From NCBI RefSeq assembly GCF_001907675.1, contig NZ_MPNT01000011.1, positions 123,533 through 187,532 of the forward strand: DNA of 64,000 nucleotides. The letters are read 5' to 3'. The translations under genes and the position numbers were made by a program. Of the stretch, positions 32,860-41,043 are shown one piece after another (within the stretch, counting starts at the first letter, position 1; the number at the start of each line of letters is the position of its first letter). Under the pieces are notes generated by a model. It had not been told where the DNA came from, did no database searches, and worked only from the letters and a program-made list of their open reading frames with translations. The stretch is from Mycobacterium paraffinicum (GTDB lineage Bacteria; Actinomycetota; Actinomycetes; Mycobacteriales; Mycobacteriaceae).

Positions 32860-33543
32860 TCAGCCGGTGGGCGTGGCGAGCGTTTCGCGCACCTCGTCGT
32901 CGCTCACCTGATGGAAGTCGGCGTACACCTGGCCGACGGCTTCGAACCCGGGCGGCATCGTCACGCAGACCACCTCGTCCGCCTCGAGGCGCAGCTCACG
33001 GCAGGTCGACCGCGGCCCCACCGGCACCGCGACGACGATAGATTTCGGGTCCGCGGCTCGCACCGCCCGGACGGCGGCCAGCATGCTGGCCCCCGTCGCG
33101 ATGCCGTCGTCGACCAGGATCACCACCTTGCCGCGGGGGTCGGCCAGCCCGCGATCGCCCCGGTACGCGTGCTCACGGCGGGCGAGTTCGGTTGTCTCGC
33201 TTTGGATTACCTCGCGGATCTGCTCGTCGCTGATCTGCAGGCTCGATACCACGTCGTCGTTCATCACGACACCACCGCCGCTGGCCAACGCGCCCATCGC
33301 AAGCTCCGACCAGCGCGGCACCCCGAGCTTGCGGACCAGGAATACATCCAGCGGAGCGTGCAGCGCCGCGGCGATCTCCCAAGCCACCGGCACGCCGCCC
33401 CGGGCGAGCCCGAACACCAGCACGTCGTCCCTGTCGCGGTAGGACACCAGCTGCTCGGCCAGCGCGCGGCCAGCCTCGCGGCGGTCGCGGAAGGTGCGCG
33501 TCGCAGAGTGCCGGAGAAATCCGTCGGGTGTCATCGGTCGCAT
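32860..33543 (-). CDS. phosphoribosyltransferase-domain protein (Rv2143 family)
   Basis: The product is 227 residues. A type I phosphoribosyltransferase fold is supported by the PRPP-binding block [21 protein letters not shown] and an upstream [30 protein letters not shown], the usual first lobe with a PRTase Arg-Lys pair. The exact substrate cannot be told; these are annotated only as PRTase-like. It is the last gene with order conserved relative to M. tuberculosis before the inserted region. Confidence 0.8.
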   Translation of the reverse strand: MRPMTPDGFLRHSATRTFRDRREAGRALAEQLVSYRDRDDVLVFGLARGGVPVAWEIAAALHAPLDVFLVRKLGVPRWSELAMGALASGGGVVMNDDVVSSLQISDEQIREVIQSETTELARREHAYRGDRGLADPRGKVVILVDDGIATGASMLAAVRAVRAADPKSIVVAVPVGPRSTCRELRLEADEVVCVTMPPGFEAVGQVYADFHQVSDDEVRETLATPTG

Positions 33544-33782
33544 TCCAGCCTACGGGCTCCTGCCCCGGCCGGGGGCCAGCTCGACGCCTGCGTGGGCACC
33601 ATCATGCCTGCGGTTGACCGGTCAACGCGGGAACCAGATTTGGCTGGCGTTACGTCCGACGCTACGTGGGGGGACTACGGGAGATTCGTTCGTGCCGCCA
33701 TGCATCGAAGTTGCAGTGCAGGAGCCATTTCTCCGCCCCGATTGCGGGACTGAGGCAGGCCGCGACTTGAAGGCCTGCACAA
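33544..33782. other. gene-free stretch left of the inserted region
   Basis: No supported gene. Short open frames exist on both strands but have no start signals or recognisable protein character. It leads into the 65-bp direct repeats and then the first attachment-site copy. Confidence 0.4.
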
Positions 33783-33923
33783 CGCGTGTGATCGCGGCTT
33801 CGCCGCTCAACACCCTCCATCGGCTCGGAAATAACGCGAGCGTTCATCTCGCGCAGAGCGCGTGTGATCGCGGCTTCGCCGCTCAACACCCTCCATCGGC
33901 TCGGAAATAACGCGAGCGTTCAT
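33783..33923 (+). repeat. 65-bp direct repeat, two copies, 76-bp period
   Basis: Copies 33783-33847 and 33859-33923 appear identical, both starting CGCGTGTGATCGCGGCTTCG and ending CGCGAGCGTTCAT. They are separated by 11 bases. They lie just outside the left attachment-site copy (33941). No coding function is evident. Confidence 0.85.
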
Positions 33924-33940
33924 TTCCTCGCCTCAGTCGC

Positions 33941-33991
33941 GTGTCCGAGGGGGGAGTTGTCCACCTGCGACACGAGTTGAGACCTTCCAAC
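33941..33991. other. left attachment-site copy (tRNA-Leu 3' end) with element arm
   Basis: GTGTCCGAGGGGGGA is identical to 62315-62329, which holds the 3' end of the tRNA-Leu gene. The following bases (to about 33991) match those after the copy at 38702 at most positions, including TGCGACACG and GAGACCTT. That shared flank is not tRNA sequence, so it is probably the attP arm carried by each element. Confidence 0.75.
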
Positions 33992-34053
33992 TCGGTCGTT
34001 GACGGAACGGCCGATGGCCATCGTCATGAGTTTGAGCTGCATATATTGCGTAA

Positions 34054-34794
34054 ATGCGTCCTCTGGTCGACTATATATGTGTGAGTGAGATGACGGCTGT
34101 GGCAGGTGCGGAGATCCTGGGGGTTTCGGCGCGGCAGGTCGCGCGGCTTGCCCGTGCGGGGGAGTTGACGGTGACGCGGACGGTTGGCGGTGCGTTGTTG
34201 TTGGATGGTGCGTCGGTGCATCGGCTGGCAAACCAGGTCCGCCACAATGGGCGCCCATGGACGCCGGCCACGGCGTGGGCGGCACTCGCGTTGCTCTCCG
34301 GTGAGCGTGTGGATTGGCTGGACGCCTCGGCGTTGTCGCGGCTGCGGCATCGGCTGCGGGCTGGCGGCGCGTCGCAGTTGTGTTGGATGACGCGTCGCCG
34401 CGCGTCGGTGCTTCGGATGCGTGGGTGGGGCACCGATACCGGGCTGCTGGCCTCGGGAGTCAGTGCATTGCACGATGAGGCGATGTCGCAGCTGTTCGAT
34501 CTCACGGCTGTCGATGGGCGAGTCGAGGGTTATGTTCGTGCTCGCGATTTGGCCGGCGTGGTCGGCGCGGCCGGGCTTATCGATGACGTGGGGGGTGACG
34601 TGATCGTGCGGGTGGTGCCTGAGGATGCCGGCTACGCGGTCGACCACATCGTGACGGCCGCGGTGGCGGTCGACTTGGCCGAGTCGCTGGACACCCGTGA
34701 GTCTGCTGCGGGGATCGGTGTCCTGGAGGATCTGCTCGACCGGTTTCGTTCCGGTGACACCGGCCGGCGCGTGTCGGGACGACGGGACCGATGA
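34054..34794 (+). CDS. probable antitoxin of a MenA/AbiEi-like type, helix-turn-helix protein
   Basis: The product is 246 residues. The N-terminus has a helix-turn-helix-like stretch, AGAEILGVSARQVARLARAGELTVTRTVGG. The middle (ALALLSGERVDWLDASALSRLRHRLRAGG) and C-terminus (VRVVPEDAGYAVDHIVTAAVAVDLAESLDTRE) resemble AbiEi/MenA-type antitoxin partners. Its TGA overlaps the ATG of a nucleotidyltransferase gene, the arrangement of MenAT/AbiE toxin-antitoxin pairs. The ATG is preceded by TATATT (34042-34047) with a six-base gap, which suggests a leaderless promoter in a locally AT-rich stretch. A second start, GTG at 34081, has its own TATA-rich box. Assignment rests on context plus partial resemblance. 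Confidence 0.65.
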   Translation: MRPLVDYICVSEMTAVAGAEILGVSARQVARLARAGELTVTRTVGGALLLDGASVHRLANQVRHNGRPWTPATAWAALALLSGERVDWLDASALSRLRHRLRAGGASQLCWMTRRRASVLRMRGWGTDTGLLASGVSALHDEAMSQLFDLTAVDGRVEGYVRARDLAGVVGAAGLIDDVGGDVIVRVVPEDAGYAVDHIVTAAVAVDLAESLDTRESAAGIGVLEDLLDRFRSGDTGRRVSGRRDR

Positions 34795-35549
34795 GTCCGC
34801 AGGCCGAGAATCGACCGCTCTGGCAGGTGGATGCCCCGGCCGGCGGATGGCCGTCGCCGTGGCCGCAGCTCGTCGAGATCGCCCACGCCGTCCCCTGCAC
34901 GCAGTGGACGCTGGTGGGTGGATTGATGGTGCAGCTGCATGCGGTGCGGGCGGGGTTGCCGCTGACCCGCGCCACGCGTGATGTGGACATGATCCTGCAC
35001 ATCGAGACCGGAGCGGCGACATTTGGTGGTGTCCGGCGTGACTTGGAACGCCTCGGATATCGCCTGCGTGAACCCGTCGGCAGCGGGCCGGTACACCGTT
35101 TCGTCCGTGGTGCTGGCGACGGCGAGACGGTCGATGTCATGGTGGCCGATCGCCTTCCGCTCAAGCTTCATCCGAAGGTGTTGCAGCGGAAGGTGTTTGC
35201 CGTCCCGGGTGGGACTTCGGCGCTGCGCAAGACGGTCAACTGTGAGGTGACTGCCGGCGCGGGCGCCGTCACGCTCAGCATTCCTGACGTGCTGGGCGCG
35301 TTGGTGCTCAAAGGCGCTGCCTACCTGGATGACTCGCGTGATCGCGGTCGCCATCTCGATGACGCGGCAGTGCTGGCCTGCGCAGTGACCGATCCGGTTG
35401 GTGATCGCGCTCGGATGATTGGCAGCGACCGCAAACGTATCGCCGCGCTGTGGACGATGCTCAGTGATCTTGGCCATCGATCGTGGATAGCTACGGGGAC
35501 AAACTCACGACGAGGGCACGCAGCACTGCGAGTCCTGAGCGGCGGCTGA
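34791..35549 (+). CDS. MenT/AbiEii-like nucleotidyltransferase toxin
   Basis: The product is 252 residues of the nucleotidyltransferase fold. TLVGGLMVQLHAVRAGLPLTRATRDVDMIL shows the GG near residue 43 and the R-D-x-D pair at 63-66, typical of DUF1814/AbiEii enzymes. A third acidic residue is likely in GETVDVMVADRL. Mycobacterial MenT toxins of this fold add nucleotides to tRNA 3' ends or act similarly to stop growth; the exact target here is unknown. It is coupled to the antitoxin-like gene by an ATGA overlap. As cargo of element A it could stabilise the island or act in abortive phage defence. Confidence 0.72.
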   Translation: MSPQAENRPLWQVDAPAGGWPSPWPQLVEIAHAVPCTQWTLVGGLMVQLHAVRAGLPLTRATRDVDMILHIETGAATFGGVRRDLERLGYRLREPVGSGPVHRFVRGAGDGETVDVMVADRLPLKLHPKVLQRKVFAVPGGTSALRKTVNCEVTAGAGAVTLSIPDVLGALVLKGAAYLDDSRDRGRHLDDAAVLACAVTDPVGDRARMIGSDRKRIAALWTMLSDLGHRSWIATGTNSRRGHAALRVLSGG

Positions 35550-35581
35550 CAATCCTGGGTGTTATCAGTGCTTCGAGTGTC

Positions 35582-38359
35582 CTAGCTGTCGGGAGGAGCT
35601 CCTCCCGACAAATCGCTGAGTTGGTTGTATCGCGCAAGTACGCGCTCCAGCGCGGATTGGAGACGATCGCGATGTGCGGGCAGCGTAGGGATCACCCGGT
35701 GGAGTTCTCGGCCAACTTTCTTCAAGGCTTCGTGCATGGATAGAAGTACGTAGTTGGCGTGCACGCTGGTGGAGACGAGAGCGTCAGTCGCGGCTAGCGC
35801 ATTGTCGATATCGTCAGTATGGAGTTGGCACACGATCATCAACGCGTCGAGGAGCACGCCGTTTTCGATTGACTCATTGGCTTCCCGCCATAGGAGTACG
35901 TGACGAAGGAGTTCCTCAAACTGCCCCGCCTCGTAGAGACGATTCGCGAGATTGTTCTGTATCGCACCGCCAGGATTCGCAGAGGGGTCACTGTCCGCGA
36001 TGCCGGCGAGTTCGGTCCGCGCTCCGGCTAATAGCGGCGAATTGCGGTGCAGATCGGTGCGATTGAGGTAGCTGAGGGTCTCGGCGGCGATTACGTAGCC
36101 GAACCTGCGTTTCGACTCGTCCGCGCTGGCTGTAGCTTCGCGAACCGCGACCAGGAGTGGGTTCACGAGTGTGGAGACCATCTCCGGGGCTGCCTCGCCG
36201 ATGGATAGATCGCCGATCATGTTGCTGAGAATCTTGGCTCGGATGAGTCGCGCATGTTGCTCATGCAGCCACGGCGCCAGGTCCTGTGTTGCGGCATGAC
36301 CGAGTTCAAGTGCCTGCTGCAGCCTGCCACGACTCGCTGCGCACGTGCTGAGCTCGGCGCGCAGAAGTGCTTTTGCGTAGGTGAATACACGGAGACTCTG
36401 CCTCGACATCGATGATAACGGCTCGTTCTCCGCGATGAGCGCCAGAAGATCATCGGCGTGGACGCGAAGCTGTTCGACTGCGAAGAATTCGCCTTGGTCG
36501 CGCAACTTTCCCAGCCACCCGACAAGGAAGTACATGAATACGGTGCACTGGGACTCTAGATAGCCGTGGGGTACAGCGGCCAAGTATGACCGGCGGAGAA
36601 TGTCGTGTACGAGGGGATGGACCGCAACCGTCTCACTGACGGGTGTGCGGTTACCTTCCCCGTCGTTCACAACTCGCTGAGCGATGGACTGCGTGCGCAA
36701 CGCAGACAGAACTCCCCGACGAACAGCTTGATCTACCTCGGTTGGTACCGGGAGGTTCGCAAGATCGACGTAGACTGATTCGTCTGTCGCCTGCAGAACG
36801 AAGTTGAGTGGCAACAGTTCTGGTGCAAGCAGACAGCCGATCTCCACGACGGCCCGCGCCGACCTGCCGTACACCTGCCCGGTTCGCGTGCCTTTTGCCA
36901 AGCTGCGGGCGGCATGCTGGATAGCTGCAAACGCCGTCGACGGGAAGCCGGGCGGTATCGATGCATCGTCGGCGAGCGCTTCCAAATCGCTGAAGTACTG
37001 CAAAGCCAACTCGTCGAGTTGACCCTCAGTGTTCTTGAAGTAGATCGCAGACATGCTCACAGCCAAGGGCACCAGACCCAAACGGACAACAATCTCGCGG
37101 ATCGAATCGCGGGCACGGTCGAGATCTGCGGGCCCGATATCCGCATACGCTGCAAAGCAATCGATGGCTTCATCTTCGGTGAACTCAGCCACTTCGATAA
37201 CCGGAGCAGTTGGCCACCAGTTGAGACTGTTATTGGATGCGACGATAATCGAGCCGTAACCTCGCGACGGGATGTATTCCTCGATATCTGTGCGGTTTTG
37301 GAGTCCATCGAAGATGAGCAACCAAGGGCCCGGGTGGCGGCCGAGGATGCCGGCGAACACCGGCCCGATTGTCGTGCCACCTGGGACGGTCTCGTTCAAC
37401 TGCTCAATCAGATTGCGGATCTGCGGTTCGATGAAGTCAACGTCGCGACAGTCGACCCAACATATGAACGCGTACGAGATGGCTTCAATATGGCAATAGT
37501 CCGATGCAAGAACGGTTTTCCCGTTTCCTGTCCGGCCCGCTAACACCACGCGAGAAGGAGTCGACACTTCCTTCGTAAGGTCGAGATGGCTTTGAATCTC
37601 ATTGAGGTAGCCCAGCCTGGGAACGGTCGACAGATAGTTGGGGATGTTGGTAATCGGTAAGCCCCAATCAAATCCGCCGGCGACTTGCGCGATCGCTGCG
37701 TCCGGCATGACGAGCTTGTCGAGGAGATCGAGGGCGGAAATTCTGCTTGGTTCTGTCCCCGCCGCAGCGCTGAAGATGAAGTCGACAAGGATCGAGACCA
37801 GCAGCTGGCAGGTGACGGTGCCTGGCGAGCGTCCACGCTCCACGCGGAAACCTTTGATCAACTCCGTGATTGAGTCGAACAACTCAGCCGTGCTTCGCGA
37901 GTCGAAGATGATGCGCGGTTCCGCAGCTCCAACAGGTGCCTGCGGGCCCGACGGCCAGGTGTACTCCGTCCGGCTCGCATAGGTCGTTTGCTCTATCGCC
38001 GCGTCGGCCAGGACGGGCGAGAGGGGCTTGTTCGTGAGCAGAATTCTCTCTTCAGCGGGGTGGATCACAAGTCGGTCGAAGACTTCTCCCGCAGCAGCCG
38101 GTTGCAGTGGGTGATCATCGGGCTCAGAGGACGACTTCACCTGCACGTTGTGCGATGGCTCGTCGTCGATCTCGACCGCGAAGTCGACTACATCGTCGTC
38201 TTTGCCATCGTCCTTCCTATGCAGCGGCTCGATCACCAGCGTCGTGTGCGGTATCAGAGCGAGGTTATTTCGAAGGAAGCCCAAGACGTATTCGGCCGTT
38301 ACGAGGTACTGGTACCTGAGACCGAAGGCTGCGATACCACCGCCGCCCAACGCGACCAT
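35582..38359 (-). CDS. STAND NTPase with N-terminal PD-(D/E)xK-like nuclease domain, probable antiphage protein
   Basis: The product is 925 residues from the ATG at 38359, which has GGGGAG just upstream (a GTG at 38407 would add 16 residues). Residues 1-200 resemble Cap4/DUF4297-type nucleases: GGIAAFGLRYQYLVTAEYVL, then D59 in DDVVDFAVE and QVK at 73-75, the D...(E/Q)xK active-site pattern. Residues 245-400 are an NB-ARC/STAND ATPase: Walker A GRTGNGKT at 275-282, Walker B LLIFDG at 347-352 and a sensor strand SIIVASNN. The rest is alpha-helical, with winged-helix-like and TPR-like character (about 450-925), the usual sensor part. The architecture matches Avs-like antiviral ATPases, which recognise phage proteins and then cut DNA. 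Function is inferred from domains and from the mobile context. Confidence 0.75.
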   Translation of the reverse strand: MVALGGGGIAAFGLRYQYLVTAEYVLGFLRNNLALIPHTTLVIEPLHRKDDGKDDDVVDFAVEIDDEPSHNVQVKSSSEPDDHPLQPAAAGEVFDRLVIHPAEERILLTNKPLSPVLADAAIEQTTYASRTEYTWPSGPQAPVGAAEPRIIFDSRSTAELFDSITELIKGFRVERGRSPGTVTCQLLVSILVDFIFSAAAGTEPSRISALDLLDKLVMPDAAIAQVAGGFDWGLPITNIPNYLSTVPRLGYLNEIQSHLDLTKEVSTPSRVVLAGRTGNGKTVLASDYCHIEAISYAFICWVDCRDVDFIEPQIRNLIEQLNETVPGGTTIGPVFAGILGRHPGPWLLIFDGLQNRTDIEEYIPSRGYGSIIVASNNSLNWWPTAPVIEVAEFTEDEAIDCFAAYADIGPADLDRARDSIREIVVRLGLVPLAVSMSAIYFKNTEGQLDELALQYFSDLEALADDASIPPGFPSTAFAAIQHAARSLAKGTRTGQVYGRSARAVVEIGCLLAPELLPLNFVLQATDESVYVDLANLPVPTEVDQAVRRGVLSALRTQSIAQRVVNDGEGNRTPVSETVAVHPLVHDILRRSYLAAVPHGYLESQCTVFMYFLVGWLGKLRDQGEFFAVEQLRVHADDLLALIAENEPLSSMSRQSLRVFTYAKALLRAELSTCAASRGRLQQALELGHAATQDLAPWLHEQHARLIRAKILSNMIGDLSIGEAAPEMVSTLVNPLLVAVREATASADESKRRFGYVIAAETLSYLNRTDLHRNSPLLAGARTELAGIADSDPSANPGGAIQNNLANRLYEAGQFEELLRHVLLWREANESIENGVLLDALMIVCQLHTDDIDNALAATDALVSTSVHANYVLLSMHEALKKVGRELHRVIPTLPAHRDRLQSALERVLARYNQLSDLSGGAPPDS

Positions 38360-38701
38360 TCTGCTCCCCGTCGTTGTCAGGTACTTGGTCGCCAGACTAT
38401 CCACCACAGTCCGGCTGAACCTTTACGTCCGCCAGTGTCACCAGGACGCGGCGCATTGAATCGCGGTGAGTCCGGAGACATGTCGAAGCAATTCACGGTC
38501 CTCTTGAATCCGTTACTAATCGGCAGGTCTGATCGCCTGCGACCTCGGTGGTCGCAGTGGTGAGTTCTTCGCGGCGGTGCTTTCGCCGCCGGCGTTAGTT
38601 GTGGGGGTCCGTGTCGGTGTCGAGTGGACGTAAGCAACCACGAAAAATCCGCTCCGATGCAGTTCGGAGCTGATTTACGGACACTGCCAGCTAACAAGAT
38701 T
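38360..38701. other. gene-free stretch upstream of the STAND gene
   Basis: No supported gene. A hairpin GCGGCG-N7-CGCCGC lies near 38570. The rest would hold the leftward promoter of the STAND gene; no convincing -10/-35 pair was found. Confidence 0.35.
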
Positions 38702-38752
38702 GTGTCCGAGGGGGACTTGGCCATCTGCGACACGGGTCGAGACCTTTCAACT
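38702..38752. other. middle attachment-site copy separating the two elements
   Basis: GTGTCCGAGGGGGACTTG repeats the tRNA-Leu 3' end with one G missing from the six-G run (compare 62315-62333). The next 35 bases match the flank at 33955-33991 with a few differences. Two sites of this type in direct orientation, plus the tRNA copy, delimit two adjacent elements. Confidence 0.72.
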
Positions 38753-39353
38753 GAGTCTGACCTGACCAGTCGAGTTTGCGACGTGAGTCATCGGGCGTGC
38801 AGTGGATGCAAGCGTAGCGATCTCTCGTGCTGTTGCAGAGGGGGCGCACCGCTGCCACAACCGTGAGCATGGGCGTAGCTTCCCGAATCAGGGCGCCGAC
38901 GCCGGTCCTTGATCAGACAAACGGACTTCAGATCGTCCTCGGGAAGGTCCGCCCGTTCCGCCTCGCCGAGGCTCATCTACAGACCTCTAATCATTGCTCA
39001 GCATCAGTAATCACTGCTCAGCATCAGGCGGTCTGACGGGTCACGTCGGGTCGGTTCGGGGTCGAAAAGATCAGGAGGTGGGGCCACATCCGTTTACGGA
39101 CATAGACATGTCGGCTCGGTGAGCTACGAAGAATCATGCATTTGACATGAATTATCTCTGTTGCTAGGAACAGATTATCGCGACCAGCCAGATCACACTC
39201 GGAGCGCAAAGCCAGTGTCGAAAAGTGCAAACTATGTCGGGAGCTCGACAAAGATGGTGACGATTCCGATGTGCTACGTGACCCCGGAGGCTTCGCCGCG
39301 CCCACACGCCAGCCCAGACAGAGGCTTCTGCGGTGCGGGCAGGAGGTTGTGAA
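38753..39353. other. gene-poor left end of element B
   Basis: About 600 bases without a supported gene. It contains a 20-bp tandem repeat at 38988-39027 and AT-richer patches around 39120-39180 that may hold a promoter for the PAS gene that follows. Confidence 0.35.
38988..39027 (+). repeat. tandem 20-bp repeat
   Basis: Two copies of TAATCATTGCTCAGCATCAG (38988-39007 and 39008-39027) differ at one base (CATT against CACT). No gap separates them. They could be protein-binding repeats near the element end. Confidence 0.7.
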
Positions 39354-39870
39354 GTGGTTGACGACTTCGATGACGCCGCTGTGGTGGCTGGCACGGCGCA
39401 GCGGGTCGGTCGGTTCCGGTTTTTCCTTGATGGCCAGCGCTGGGAGTGGTCAAAGGCGGTTGCCCGGATGCATGGCTATGAGCCGAGAACGGTGACACCG
39501 ACCACCGAGCTGCTCCTGCTGCACAAACATCCCGACGATCGCCAGCAAGTCACGGCTGTTTTGGATCGGGTGCTGCAGGGGGAGCCCTTTAACAGTCGGC
39601 ACCGCATCATTGACACGGCCGGGCATACCCGCTTTGTGGTCGTGGTGGGTGACAGCATGGTCGACGAGTCGGGTTCGGTCATCGGCACTTCGGGGTTTTA
39701 CCTGGATGTCACCACGGGCGATTCGGGAGGACATCACCACGACGATCTCGGAGACGGCGGTTGCGCGGGGGCAGATTAATCAGGCCCACACAGGTGTTCA
39801 TCGTCGCCTACGGCGCTCGGGCCGCGCGCCTTCGATATCTTGGTGGCTGTTCCCAGGCGACCAACATCAA
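39354..39870 (+). pseudogene. frameshifted PAS-ANTAR regulator
   Basis: A GTG at 39354 with an AGGAGG ribosome-binding site opens a PAS domain: VGRFRFFLDGQRWEWSKAVARMHGYEP, LLLLHKHPDDRQQVTAVLDRV, then DESGSVIGTSGFYLDVT. The frame then changes near 39717, where the +1 frame continues as EDITTTISETAVARGQINQA. It changes again near 39785, where the third frame continues as VFIVAYGARAARLRYLGGCSQATNIKFR. The last two pieces together match an ANTAR RNA-binding domain. Mycobacterial PAS-ANTAR proteins are antiterminators or stress regulators. This copy cannot be translated as one protein and is probably dead. Confidence 0.75.
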
Positions 39871-40126
39871 ATTTCGACAATGGCGTGACCCTGCCCGATC
39901 GACTGGCCCGAGTCGATCACGCACTGTTCAGCATCGACTTGCACCACCTGCGGCCCGTCCGACGCCTGCAGGGCCGTTCGACGTAGCCAGGTTCTCGGGA
40001 GACGACCGCCTACCGGCCCAGGCCGTGCTTTCAGCGCAAACCTGCCCTTACAGCTTGTGGAAGTTTTCCGCTTGTGTTATCAGAAATATATGTCTGCAGC
40101 CATCGATCGTTATCCCTGATCGGGAG

Positions 40127-40663
40127 GTGGAGTCCCAACACCGCAGTAACGGTGAACTGGCGTCGGCAGCGACGGCCTGGGCCGAAGATCTGCCCGCGGC
40201 GGCTCGCGCGGCAACAGAGGCTTTTGTTTATTTGATGCGCCAATACCGGGTGCGCCCCTATGACATCGCCACGACTTGTAGTTCACGATTCGCGGATCGC
40301 GACGCGCCGCCCGCAGGGCGCTCTCACTTTGAGATCGTGTGCCATTTCGACGTGGCGGCACCATTTTGGCCCTTGACCGCCGACGCCGATCAGGTCTGCG
40401 GTTACGCCATTAGCTCCGATGGGCACTGCATCCGGTATGAGCGAACGTCCTTCTCAATAAGCCCGTATGCCTTCGGGTTTATTGAGCAGCGGGCTGAATT
40501 CGCCCCCGGCTGCCGAGAAGTGATCCGCCGCGCGACAGCAAGCAACCCTGCCTTCGTGTGCAAGGTGCTGCCTGCCCGCTCCGCTGTTCATGTTATCGCG
40601 AAGTATCTGATTGATGCAGCAGTGACACTAATCGAACGCCGCGGGCCCTTGGCGGTCGAGTAA
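40127..40663 (+). CDS. hypothetical protein
   Basis: I do not recognise the family. From a GTG at 40127 the product has 178 residues, with well-formed composition: LPAAARAATEAFVYLMRQYRVRPYDIATTC, HFEIVCHFDVAAPFWPLTADADQVCGYAISSDGHCIRYERTSF and VHVIAKYLIDAAVTLIERRG. The start is uncertain: the frame is open further upstream and a GGGAGG lies too close to this GTG. AT-rich sequence at 40080-40095 may be its promoter. It follows the PAS-ANTAR pseudogene and precedes the broken MFS copy, all on the plus strand. Confidence 0.5.
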   Translation: MESQHRSNGELASAATAWAEDLPAAARAATEAFVYLMRQYRVRPYDIATTCSSRFADRDAPPAGRSHFEIVCHFDVAAPFWPLTADADQVCGYAISSDGHCIRYERTSFSISPYAFGFIEQRAEFAPGCREVIRRATASNPAFVCKVLPARSAVHVIAKYLIDAAVTLIERRGPLAVE

Positions 40664-41043
40664 ATTATCGGGTGGGGTGCAGTGGGGCCAATGACCAGGC
40701 CGATTGGGTCGAGATGTGATCGGACAGCCTTACTTGCCGTCAACTTCTTTATGGCCGACATGTCGGCCGGCATGGGCCCGTTTTTGGTGTGGTGTTGCAG
40801 AGTCGTGGTTGGGGCACCGCCGCTACCGGTATGGTGGTCACCCTGGGTGCCATTGTTGGCATGGTCGCGGTCGCACCGGCGGGAGCGCTGGTTGATGCGA
40901 CCACGCGCAAGCGGGCCTGTGTCGTCGCCGTCGGCGCGTGCACGGTGACGGCCTCTGCGCTGATCCTCTCGGCGCGACAGTTTTGGGTCATCGGTGCTGC
41001 GCAGGCCGCCATGTGTATTGCTGGGGTGACGATGGTGGCGTCC

